Source: Nonomuraea sp. SYSU D8015
GTDB lineage: Bacteria > Actinomycetota > Actinomycetes > Streptosporangiales > Streptosporangiaceae
Assembly (NCBI RefSeq): GCF_008065375.1
Contig: NZ_VJYI01000002.1
Span: forward strand, 434,001 to 498,000
Reading direction: 5' to 3'
DNA length: 64,000 nt
Positions 1 to 7,684 of this stretch are shown here, piece after piece. The first letter of the stretch is position 1; each line of letters opens with the position of its first letter. The position numbers and the translations under genes were made by a program. The notes under the pieces are model-generated. The model saw only the letters and a list, made by a program, of their open reading frames with translations, did not search any database and had not been told where the DNA came from.

Positions 1-1886
1 AGTGGAAGCTGGAGGCCACCCAGGCGAAGCGGACGTTCAAGCTGGGCGAGGCCCTGGGCGCGAAGAGCCCGGGGAAGATCGTCGAGGCCGTCCGGTCGAA
101 GGACAAGGCGCCCAAGCCGCCGATGCCGGTCAACGAGGCGATCGAGCTGGCGAACAACCGGCCGCCGCTGGTCGAGGTGCCGCCGGCGAAGTGGCCGAAC
201 GGGCCGGTGAACAGGCCGGACCTGAAGGTCGCGGTGATCCTGGACGACTTCTCCAGGATGGCCTTCCGCTACGAGTGGGACCAGATCGAGTTCGGGCTCA
301 AGGACTGGCCGGAGATCTTCGCTGAGAAGCGGCCCGACCTGCTGTTCTGCGAGTCGGCCTGGCACGGCAACCAGGGCCGCTGGCGCTACCAGATGACCGG
401 CACCAATGCCCCCAAGGAACCTCTCAGGGACCTCGTCGCCTGGTGCAAGGAGGAGGGCATCCCGACGGTCTTCTGGAACAAGGAGGACCCACCGAACTTC
501 GACTTCTTCATCGACACGGCCAAGCTGTTCGACTACGTGTTCACGTGCGACGGCGACATGCTGCCGAAATATCGGGAAATTTTGGGACACGACCGGGTGG
601 ACGTGCTGCAGTTCGCCGCCCAGCCGCGCGTGCACAACCCGATCCAGCAGCGCCAGGGCCGGCTGCACGACGTGGTCTTCGCCGGGATGTACTTCCGCGA
701 CAAGCACCCCGAGCGCCGCGAGCAGATGGAGGTCGTCCTCGACCCGATCCGCGAGCTGGGGCTGCACATCTTCGCGCGCAACGGCGAGGTGGACGAGAAG
801 TACGCCTGGCCGGAGAAGTACCGCCCCCACATCGTGGGCGAGCTCCCCTACGACCAGATGCTGGCCGCGTACCGGATGTACAAGGTCTTCCTCAACGTCA
901 ACTCGGTGCTCGACTCGCCGACCATGTGCGCGCGGCGGGTCTTCGAGCTCTCGGCCTGCTCGACGCCCGTGGTGTCCGGGTGGTCGCGGGCGATCGAGGA
1001 GACGTTCGGCGACCTCATCCCGATCGCGCGCGAGCCGGTGGAGTCGTACAACCAGGTCCTGCACCTGATCAACAGCCCCGAGCTGCGCGCCAGGATCGGG
1101 CACCTGGCGATGCGCGAGGTCTTCGACAAGCACCTGTTCTCGCACCGCGTGGACCAGATCCTCCAGGACCTCGGGCACCAGGTGACGCCCAGGGCCCGCT
1201 CGATCTCGGTCGTGCTGCCGACCAACCGCGCCTCCCAGATCGAGCACGCCATCTCGTCGGTGGCCCGGCAGATCCACCGCCCGCTCCAGCTGATCATGGT
1301 GCTGCACGGCCTCGACATCGACCCGGTCGTGGTCGCGGACAAGGCCCGCATGGCCGGCATCACGGACGTCGTGGTCCTGCCCGCCGACGCCTCGCTGTCG
1401 CTGGGCGCCTGCATGAACCTGGGCATCGCCGCCGCCGAAGGCGATCTGATCGCCAAGATGGACGACGACAACCTGTACGGAGACCATTACCTGTCGGACC
1501 TGGTCCGGGCGTTCGACTACTCCGACGCGGAGCTGGTCGGCAAGGGCGCGCACTACGCGTACTTCGAGGGCATCAACACCACGATGCTCCGGCTGCCCGG
1601 CCTGGAGCACCGCTACTCCTTCCTGGTCCAGGGCGGCACGTTCCTCGGCAAGGCGGACATGTTCCGCTCGTACGGGTTCGCGGACATCACCCGCGGCGAG
1701 GACACCGAGCTGGTACGGCGGCTTAAGGCGGACTCCGTCAAGATCTACTCGGCGGACCGTTTCAACTTCGTCTACTGGCGCAGCGCCGACGCCGCGATGC
1801 ACACGTGGCAGGCCGACCACATCAAGCTGACCCGCAACGCGCAGTTCTCCTTCGTCGGGCGGCCGGACGCGCACGTCCTGATCTGA
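1..1886 (+). CDS. CgeB-like / family 2 two-domain glycosyltransferase (5' partial)
   Basis: The reading frame is open to the left edge (codons from base 3), so the N-terminus lies outside the window; the first internal ATG at 123 need not be the start. Residues encoded from about 220 to 560 resemble the DUF3880 N-terminal domain of CgeB-like proteins (VAVILDDFSRMAFRYEW). They are followed by a GT-B type Glyco_trans_1-like segment with a CARRVFELSAC motif near 925-965. From about 1200 a GT-A (family 2) domain begins (SISVVLPTNRASQ), with the metal-binding acidic motif KMDDDN at about 1455-1472. The role is probably cytoplasmic transfer of sugars to a surface polysaccharide or glycolipid. The acceptor cannot be told. 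In-frame sequence before 123 is Lys/Glu-rich and helical, as in coiled-coil leaders of such proteins. Confidence 0.85.
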   Translation, partial: WKLEATQAKRTFKLGEALGAKSPGKIVEAVRSKDKAPKPPMPVNEAIELANNRPPLVEVPPAKWPNGPVNRPDLKVAVILDDFSRMAFRYEWDQIEFGLKDWPEIFAEKRPDLLFCESAWHGNQGRWRYQMTGTNAPKEPLRDLVAWCKEEGIPTVFWNKEDPPNFDFFIDTAKLFDYVFTCDGDMLPKYREILGHDRVDVLQFAAQPRVHNPIQQRQGRLHDVVFAGMYFRDKHPERREQMEVVLDPIRELGLHIFARNGEVDEKYAWPEKYRPHIVGELPYDQMLAAYRMYKVFLNVNSVLDSPTMCARRVFELSACSTPVVSGWSRAIEETFGDLIPIAREPVESYNQVLHLINSPELRARIGHLAMREVFDKHLFSHRVDQILQDLGHQVTPRARSISVVLPTNRASQIEHAISSVARQIHRPLQLIMVLHGLDIDPVVVADKARMAGITDVVVLPADASLSLGACMNLGIAAAEGDLIAKMDDDNLYGDHYLSDLVRAFDYSDAELVGKGAHYAYFEGINTTMLRLPGLEHRYSFLVQGGTFLGKADMFRSYGFADITRGEDTELVRRLKADSVKIYSADRFNFVYWRSADAAMHTWQADHIKLTRNAQFSFVGRPDAHVLI

Positions 1887-1958
1887 CTGCCACTGCCGCG
1901 GCCACGGGGGCGGCGCGCGGCGGGCGGGGAAGCCGGTGGACACTGGGGGACAGCACAC

Positions 1959-2403
1959 ATGCATACGAGCCTGGTCATCGAGCGGCTGGATCAGGTGCCG
2001 GTGACGTCGACGCCGGGCCTGTCCATGCTCGCGCTGATCACCGACGCTCCGCGTTACGCCGCAGGTCGCTCGACGTCGTGCTCCACGACCTCCCGGCGTG
2101 GTCTGGATCGGCTACCCGCTGCACGGGCCGGCCGACGGCGCCCCCGCGGGCGGCCGTGACGACCGCCTCGGATTCCTCGTCGGCGACGTGCGGTCGGCCA
2201 TCCTGCCGAGCCTGGAGCGGCCGCTCACGATGGGCGCGCTGGCCAGGCGTCAAGTGCGCGCTTTCAGCGGGCCGAACGCGGTGACGTACCACTGCGACCG
2301 GCTGGAGTCGGCGGAGCTGATCACGCGGCATCGGGACGGCTGGCAGATCTACGTCCGCCGCACGAAGCGCGGTTCGGCCCTCATGAGCCTGTTCACCTGG
2401 TGA
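1959..2403 (+). pseudogene. Decayed winged-helix transcriptional regulator
   Basis: One regulator-like protein is spread over three frames. Frame 3 from the ATG at 1959 (MHTSLVIERLDQVPVTSTPG) runs to about 2050. A short frame-2 stretch (SLDVVLHDLPAW) lies at about 2063-2098. Frame 1 from about 2095 (VVWIGYPLHGPADG) continues to the stop at 2403. The frame-1 part holds a winged-helix HTH: GALARR, then NAVTYHCDRLESAELITR as recognition helix and wing. A GGGGGA stretch precedes the ATG. At least two indels are needed to join the pieces, so this is either a true pseudogene or a site of assembly error. The family is ArsR/MarR-like; the target is unknown. Confidence 0.5.
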
Positions 2404-3076
2404 CGCGGGCCAGGTTCTGGTCGGCCAGCGTGGCGAGCTCGTACAGGCCGTTCGGCTTCACCTGCCGGCCGACCACGAGCATGCTCATGATCAGGGTGCC
2501 GCGTCTGATCATGACGGAGCCGATCTGGGCGGCGTTCTTCTTCACGCCCGTGGCGGTGGTGAGGTAGGCGCGCGACTGGTCGCCCTTGGCCGGCATGGGC
2601 AGGGCGCGGGTCTTGTAGGACACCTTGGAGCCGCCGATGTCGGCCGAATAGGTGGTGCACTGCTGAGGCAGCGGGTCCGGGAAGGTCGCCGACGGGAGCG
2701 ACACGACGGCCTGGGTGATCGAGCCGCGGTCCGCGGCGAAGGCGATCACTGCGGCGGGCGCCTTGGCGACGTCCGGCTTGGCGGCGTCGAGCTGGGCGGC
2801 CCCGGCGCACTCGGGGCGCTCCAGCCTGGCCTGGCGGACCGCGGCGAGGCCCTGCTGGGTGGACTTGAGCGAGCCGAAGGCGCCCACCTCGGGGCCGTAC
2901 GAGATCTGCATGCCCTCGGGCACGGGAAGCAGTGCGGCGCGGAGCCTGGCCGCCTCGGCGGACGACGACTGTGACGCGGCCGCCGAGGCGGCGGGCGCCG
3001 GGGCCGCGGCCTCGCCGGACGAGCATCCGGCAAGGGCCGTCATGCTCAGACATATGCCGGAAATGGCCTTAAGCAT
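2393..3076 (-). CDS. Putative secreted lipoprotein (DUF5642-like)
   Basis: A 227-aa protein with a classic lipoprotein signal peptide: MLKAISGICLSMTALAGC, with lipobox LAGC and Cys18 as lipidated residue. An Ala/Ser-rich linker (about 20-42) follows, typical of anchored actinobacterial lipoproteins. The rest is a single extracellular domain with two Cys (PECAG near 90 and QQCTT near 140) that may form a disulfide. It resembles the DUF5642/sensor-like lipoprotein group; that is recall-based and tentative. No catalytic motif is visible. It lies downstream of the flotillin gene on the same strand, but a 147-bp gap carrying repeats suggests its own promoter. Its 3' end overlaps the end of the convergent decayed regulator by 11 bp. 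Confidence 0.6.
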   Translation of the reverse strand: MLKAISGICLSMTALAGCSSGEAAAPAPAASAAASQSSSAEAARLRAALLPVPEGMQISYGPEVGAFGSLKSTQQGLAAVRQARLERPECAGAAQLDAAKPDVAKAPAAVIAFAADRGSITQAVVSLPSATFPDPLPQQCTTYSADIGGSKVSYKTRALPMPAKGDQSRAYLTTATGVKKNAAQIGSVMIRRGTLIMSMLVVGRQVKPNGLYELATLADQNLARVTR

Positions 3077-3111
3077 GCGCTCTCCAATTCACTCTGGCGG
3101 CATTCACGCGG

Positions 3112-3196
3112 GGCGAGCCCTCGCGTCCCCCTCCCCAACCCCAAAACGCCAGAGGAATATCGCGAGGGCTCGCCTGCATGAAAACGCTAGAGGAAT
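3112..3196. repeat. Interlocked inverted and direct repeats upstream of the lipoprotein gene
   Basis: A perfect 14-bp inverted repeat lies at 3112-3125 and 3161-3174 (35-nt spacing). It is interleaved with a 16-bp direct repeat, one mismatch, at 3143-3158 and 3181-3196, starts 38 bp apart. The whole sits in the 147-bp gap between the flotillin stop and the lipoprotein start. It could be an operator with helically phased half sites or an attenuator structure. Function is inferred from position only. Confidence 0.55.
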
Positions 3197-3223
3197 CGCA
3201 GGTCGCGCATCCGGGTAACGTCG

Positions 3224-4708
3224 CTATTCGCGGGATTCAGCGGTTTTAAGAATCTTTTCCGGTTCGCTGCCGTTCGGGCTCGCGCCATTGAGCAAGGCCC
3301 GGGCCAGACCCAGTCCGGTGCCGCCCAGTGTGAGCGCTTTGGCGAGCATTTCCTCGATGCCCTGAGCGCCGTTCAGCACCACCATGTGGTCTACGCCGCC
3401 GAACGCCTTCGCGCCCGCCTCGACGATTTCCGGCCAGCGTTCGGCGAGCTGCTGGGCGATGACCGCCTCCTGGTTCTCCTTGAGCGCCTGGGCGCGGGCC
3501 TTGATCGCCTGGGCCTCCGCCAGGCCCTTGGCCTGGGCGGCCTCGGCCTCGGCCAGGCCCAGCGCCTTGGTCGCCTCGGCGTTGGCCAGCCCGCGTGCCT
3601 GCGTGGCCTGGGCCTCCGCCTCACCGGTGACCTTCGTGGCCGCGCCGGCGGCCTCACCGCGCAGCCGCACGGCCTCCGCCTCGGCCGCGGCGGCCTGCTT
3701 GACCTGGGAGGCCTGCGCGACCGCGCGCAGCTCCGTCTCCCTGGCCTCGGCCTCGGCCTGGGCGATGCGGGCGTCGCGCTCGGCCTGGGAGAGCGTGACG
3801 GTCTCGTACGCCTTCGCGTCGGCGGGCTTGCGTACCTGCGACTGAAGCCGCTGCTCGGCGAGCTGGGCCTCCAGCTCGGCGGCCCTGGTCTCCTGGACCA
3901 CCACCTCCTGGCGGGCGGTGGCCTCTGAGAGCGGCCCCGCCTGTCTGGAGGTGGCCATGGCCTGGTCGATCTCGGCCTGGTAGGCGGCCTCCTTGATGCG
4001 GGCGTCGCGCCGGGCGGCGGCCATGTTGGCGGCGGCGATCTGCTCGGCCTCGGTGGCCTCCTGGTCGCGCTGGGCCTGCGCGATGCGGGCGGTGGAGGCG
4101 ACCCTGGCGGCGTGCGGCTTTCCGAGGTTGATGATGTAGCCGGTCTCGTCCTCGATCTCCTGGATCTGCAGCGAGTCCACGATCATGCCGAGCTTGCTCA
4201 TCTCGTCGGCGGCCGAGGCCCTGGTCTCGCTGGTCAGGCGCTCCCGGTTGAGGATGAGGTCCTCGATCGTGAGGTTGCCGATGATCGAGCGCAGGTGACC
4301 GGTGAACAGCTCGTGGATCGCGCTGGTCATGAAGTCCTGCTGGTCGAGGAAGCGGCGGGCGGCGTTCGCGATCGAGACGAGGTCGTCGCCGACCTTGTAG
4401 ATCACCACGCCGCGGATGTTCACGGGGATGCCCTGCTGGGTGACGCAGGAGACCTGGAGGTTGGCGGCCCTGGTGTCGAGCCGCAGGCGCCTGGCGGTTT
4501 GGAACCCGGGTAACACGGCGGTGCCCTTGCCTGTGACGATCTTGAAGCCCAGACTGTCGGCGCCCTCCGCGCGCCCGCGGGCGCCCAGGCCGGAGATGAT
4601 CAGGGCCTCGTTGGGCTCCGCGACCCGCCACACGGCCTTGAACAGCAGGATGATGACGACGACCGCGACGACGACGGCGCCGGCGGCGATGTAGAGCTCG
4701 GGGGACAT
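3224..4708 (-). CDS. Flotillin-like SPFH-domain membrane protein
   Basis: A 494-aa protein starting MSPELYIAAGAVVVAVVV, with one N-terminal membrane helix (about 5-26). An SPFH/PHB domain follows (about 28-210, containing GRAEGADSLGFKIVTGKG and RAANLQVSCVTQQGIPV). A long Ala/Glu/Gln-rich coiled coil then covers about 215-420, with EAEAQATQARGLANAEA-type heptads. The C-terminus holds the region AFGGVDHMVVLNGAQGIEEM, common in flotillins. Such proteins oligomerise at membrane microdomains and scaffold signalling or secretion complexes. The small OB-fold gene just upstream (10-bp gap) is the usual NfeD-type companion, supporting the assignment. Confidence 0.9.
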   Translation of the reverse strand: MSPELYIAAGAVVVAVVVIILLFKAVWRVAEPNEALIISGLGARGRAEGADSLGFKIVTGKGTAVLPGFQTARRLRLDTRAANLQVSCVTQQGIPVNIRGVVIYKVGDDLVSIANAARRFLDQQDFMTSAIHELFTGHLRSIIGNLTIEDLILNRERLTSETRASAADEMSKLGMIVDSLQIQEIEDETGYIINLGKPHAARVASTARIAQAQRDQEATEAEQIAAANMAAARRDARIKEAAYQAEIDQAMATSRQAGPLSEATARQEVVVQETRAAELEAQLAEQRLQSQVRKPADAKAYETVTLSQAERDARIAQAEAEARETELRAVAQASQVKQAAAAEAEAVRLRGEAAGAATKVTGEAEAQATQARGLANAEATKALGLAEAEAAQAKGLAEAQAIKARAQALKENQEAVIAQQLAERWPEIVEAGAKAFGGVDHMVVLNGAQGIEEMLAKALTLGGTGLGLARALLNGASPNGSEPEKILKTAESRE

Positions 4709-4718
4709 CGGTGCCTCC

Positions 4719-4919
4719 CTAGACGAGAGCTTTGGCCACGTACACGGTCCGCGGGGGGAAATACTCCACGACCACGACGATGGATCCCACCGGAATCTCC
4801 TCGTCAGGCACGCTGGGGTGCGCGTAGAAGGCCTCGATGCCGCCCCTGATCGGGATCATGACCTCGCCGACGAGCCCTGGGCCGATCTTCCCCGTGACCC
4901 TGCCCTGCCTGCCGACCAC
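4719..4919 (-). CDS. Small NfeD-like OB-fold protein
   Basis: A 66-aa protein with GTG start at 4919, preceded by a strong GGGGGGAG ribosome binding site. The sequence is almost all beta strand and Gly turns (GRVTGKIGPGLVGEV, VGSIVVVVEYFPPRTVYV), as in the C-terminal OB domain of NfeD proteins, but without the NfeD membrane segment. It lies 10 bp upstream of the flotillin gene and is surely co-transcribed. NfeD partners of flotillins are thought to help assemble the flotillin scaffold; that role is taken from the family. Confidence 0.7.
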   Translation of the reverse strand: MVGRQGRVTGKIGPGLVGEVMIPIRGGIEAFYAHPSVPDEEIPVGSIVVVVEYFPPRTVYVAKALV

Positions 4920-5050
4920 CGTTCTCCCCCCGTCGCGATATTCCGGACGCTACTCCAAACCGGCATTCACGGTAATAGGCCGCGCAAAAAGTTCCTCGAG
5001 ACGCTGCGCGTCCCGGCGCGGCAATTGGCCGCGCTGTCGATGATCGCGCC

Positions 5051-6706
5051 ATGAGCTTGAGCCCACGCGACCTCGGGATGAACCGGTCTATTTCCCGTCG
5101 CGACTTCTTCGACGGCATAGCCGTGAGCGCCTTTGCGTCCGTGGGCATGACTGAGACGGCGCGGAAAGCCGCCACTCCCCCCGGGCCGACCGGATTCCTG
5201 GGCGGCTCACCCGCGGCGCTCGCCGTGCCGCACGCGCTCCGGGACGGCCGCTTCTGGCAGTACGCGGATCCGCCCGAGCCCACCGGGGAGATCTACGATC
5301 TGGTGGTGGTCGGCGGCGGGCTCAGCGGAGTGAGCGCGGCCGACGAGTGGCTGCGGCGCGACCCCGGCGCACACGTGCTCGTCCTCGACAACCACGACGA
5401 GATCGGCGGGCAGGCCCGGCGCGCCGTGTTCCATCGGCAGAGCGGCCGGGCGCACGCCGACACCGGCCTGGCCGACGCCGTGATGTGCGACGCGGAGACC
5501 TTCGGGGCCGACACCCTGGTCAGGCTCACCGGCGACTGGGTGGCCAGGCTGCCCATCGCCGAGCAGGCCAGAGCCGACCTGCGCCTGCTGCGCGACGACC
5601 CGCCCGACTGGCTGCCCGGGCTGCCTGCCGAGGGCAAGCAGGAGCGGCTGGCCGGGCTGACGTACTCCGCCTTCCTGCTGGAGGTGTGTGGAGCGCACCC
5701 GGACGTCGAGCGGTTCCTCCGGACCGTGCCGGGCCCGGAGTGGGGCTACGACACCCGGGCGCTCGGCGCGATCGACGCCTGGGGCACCGGCTATCCGGGG
5801 TTCGCGGGCCTGGGGCTCGACGCGGACAAACCCTCCCGGTTCAACTCGCCGACCGTGAAGAAGCAGTGGGGGATCGCCGATCCCGACGTCTACCACTTCC
5901 CCGAGGGCAATCAAGGGCTCGTCCGGACGATGGTGCGCAGGCTGGCGCCCGGCGCCCTCGACCAGCCGGGAGCGCGGGCGCGGTTCCGGCTGTCCAGCCC
6001 GGTCGTGTCGGTGCGCGACGGGGACGCCGCAGCGACCGTGGCGTACTTCGACGGCCACCAGGTCATGAGCGTCGAGGCCCGGTCGGTGATCCTGGCCTGC
6101 TGGAGCGCGGTCATCCCCTACCTCGTGCCCGACCTGCCGCACGACCAGCGGCAGGCGCTGCGGGCGGCGGTCCGGGTGCCGCTGCTGCACGCCACCGTGC
6201 GGGTGCGGGGCTGGGACGCATGGGGGCGGACCGCGGTGCGCGAGCTCCGGCGGGTGCGGTGGACCGGCGCGTACTGGTGCCTGACCGAGCTCGACGTCCC
6301 CAGCCGCCCCGGCCGGCCGGCCGCGGTGCACCTCCTGGCCACGCCGTGCCGGTCGGAGCTGGGGCCCGTGGAAGGGGCCGCAGAGGGCCGGCGCGAGCTC
6401 ATCGAGACGCCCTACGACCGGCTGGAGCACACCATCCGCGACCAGCTGACCCGGCTGCTCGGTCCCACCGGCTTCGACCCGGCCGGCGACATCGAGGCGA
6501 TCACGATCAACCGCTGGGGGCACGGGAACGCGCCCGAATACTGCCGGCCGTGGCACCCGTTCTACCCCGACGGGCCGTTCCCGGCGGACGTGGCGCGCCG
6601 GCGGTTCGGCAGGATCGCCATCGCGGGATCCGACGCGGTGCCGGCGGCCCGCGCCGACGCCGCCGTCACCGCCGCCTTCCGCGCCGTGGAGGAGCTCACG
6701 CGATGA
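5051..6706 (+). CDS. FAD/NAD(P)-binding oxidoreductase, spermidine dehydrogenase-like
   Basis: A 551-aa flavoprotein. The N-terminus holds a Tat-like stretch NRSISRRDFFDG (10-22) without a strong hydrophobic core, so export is uncertain; ATG at 5078 (Met10) is an alternative start. The Rossmann FAD motif is VVVGGGLSG (85-93), followed by DNHDEIGGQAR. The layout and the N-terminal SRRDFF signature match the spermidine dehydrogenase (SpdH)/PheA-type amine oxidase family, which oxidises polyamines. The C-terminal FAD-contact region includes RFGRIAIAGSDAVP. The gene overlaps the following PrsW-like gene by ATGA, so the two are translationally coupled, although no functional link is known. Confidence 0.75.
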   Translation: MSLSPRDLGMNRSISRRDFFDGIAVSAFASVGMTETARKAATPPGPTGFLGGSPAALAVPHALRDGRFWQYADPPEPTGEIYDLVVVGGGLSGVSAADEWLRRDPGAHVLVLDNHDEIGGQARRAVFHRQSGRAHADTGLADAVMCDAETFGADTLVRLTGDWVARLPIAEQARADLRLLRDDPPDWLPGLPAEGKQERLAGLTYSAFLLEVCGAHPDVERFLRTVPGPEWGYDTRALGAIDAWGTGYPGFAGLGLDADKPSRFNSPTVKKQWGIADPDVYHFPEGNQGLVRTMVRRLAPGALDQPGARARFRLSSPVVSVRDGDAAATVAYFDGHQVMSVEARSVILACWSAVIPYLVPDLPHDQRQALRAAVRVPLLHATVRVRGWDAWGRTAVRELRRVRWTGAYWCLTELDVPSRPGRPAAVHLLATPCRSELGPVEGAAEGRRELIETPYDRLEHTIRDQLTRLLGPTGFDPAGDIEAITINRWGHGNAPEYCRPWHPFYPDGPFPADVARRRFGRIAIAGSDAVPAARADAAVTAAFRAVEELTR

Positions 6707-7560
6707 GACCGTGGACCCGCGTCTTCCTGATCGGGCTCGTCCTGTGGCTGGCCACGGTGGTCACGACGGGCTGGACGCGCAACTCCAACCTCGTCCCGAC
6801 GGTCGTGTTGTTCGGCAGCTTCCTGGTGCCGGTGACGTTCGTCGTGTGGGCGTACGGGCGCGAGCGCTCGCCCCGCGTCACGGTCGAGCTGATGTTCAGG
6901 GCCTTCGTGGTGGGCGGCGTGCTGGGCGTGCTCGGCGCCTCGCTGCTGGAGAGCTGGCTGGTCCGGCCCTCGCTCGTGATGTACGTGCTGGTCGGCCTCA
7001 TCGAGGAGGGCGTGAAGCTGGCCGCCCTGATGTTCGTCACCAGGCGCATGACCACGCGCTCGGCCATGGACGGCGTCATGCTCGGCGCGACGGTCGGCTT
7101 CGGCTTCGCCGCCTTCGAGAGCGCCGGCTACGCCTTCAACGCGCTCTTCACCGGCGACGGCCTGTCGCTGACCCAGCTCGTCGAGACCGAGGTGCTGCGC
7201 GGCATCCTGACGCCCGTCGGGCACGGCCTGTGGACGGCGATCGCCGGCGGGGTGCTGTTCGCGGCGGGCGGCCGGATCAAGCCTCCCGTGGTGCTGACCT
7301 ACCTCGGCGTCTCCCTGCTGCACGCGCTGTGGGACTCGATGAGCGCCATCGCGATCGCGATCACGCTGGTGCTGACCGGCCGGCCGTGGCAGTTCCAGCT
7401 GCTGCGGATCGGCCGGGTGCCCCGCGTGACCGAGTGGCAGGTGCACCTCTACACCCTGGTGAACTGGGCGGGGCTGCTCGTGATCTCGCTGGTCGCCCTG
7501 GCCTGGCTGGGGGTGGTCGTCGCCGCAGGACGCCGCGCAAGAGAGATCGTGTCCCAATAA
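6703..7560 (+). CDS. PrsW-family intramembrane metalloprotease
   Basis: A 285-aa polytopic membrane protein. The ATG at 6703 overlaps the upstream stop (ATGA). The frame is open far upstream, but that part is a shadow of the oxidoreductase gene. PrsW/glutamic-type membrane protease motifs are present: EExxK (E101, E102, K105 in IEEGVK), FAAFES (E139), GHGLWTA (H174) and LLHALWD (H207). About eight hydrophobic helices are visible. PrsW cleaves the anti-sigma factor RsiW in Bacillus, so a signalling role in membrane proteolysis is likely; the substrate here is unknown. Confidence 0.85.
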   Translation: MRPWTRVFLIGLVLWLATVVTTGWTRNSNLVPTVVLFGSFLVPVTFVVWAYGRERSPRVTVELMFRAFVVGGVLGVLGASLLESWLVRPSLVMYVLVGLIEEGVKLAALMFVTRRMTTRSAMDGVMLGATVGFGFAAFESAGYAFNALFTGDGLSLTQLVETEVLRGILTPVGHGLWTAIAGGVLFAAGGRIKPPVVLTYLGVSLLHALWDSMSAIAIAITLVLTGRPWQFQLLRIGRVPRVTEWQVHLYTLVNWAGLLVISLVALAWLGVVVAAGRRAREIVSQ

Positions 7561-7607
7561 TCACGGTAATGAACGTCTTGCTCCCACTGCGCCGGACGCA
7601 TAAACGG

Positions 7608-7616
7608 TGCTAGTCT
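7608..7616 (+). promoter_or_regulatory. Extended -10 promoter element of the first conservon
   Basis: TGCTAGTCT matches an extended -10 (TGnTAnnnT). A start about 7 nt downstream would leave a 30-60-nt leader before the candidate ATGs at 7661 and 7685, and would rule out the upstream GTG at 7607. No good -35 is seen at 17-18 nt. Inferred from sequence only. Confidence 0.35.
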
Positions 7617-7684
7617 CCTGTGCGATCTTCCGGAGGTGTATTTACACAACAGGTGTGGAAATGCCCCCGACTCGAGGTTGGGAC

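Noticed and set aside
5347..6702. Upstream part of the long frame that ends with the PrsW-like protein
   Set aside because: The segment is an Arg/Ala/Gly-rich shadow of the oxidoreductase gene; the real PrsW start is ATG 6703 by the 4-nt overlap and membrane topology.
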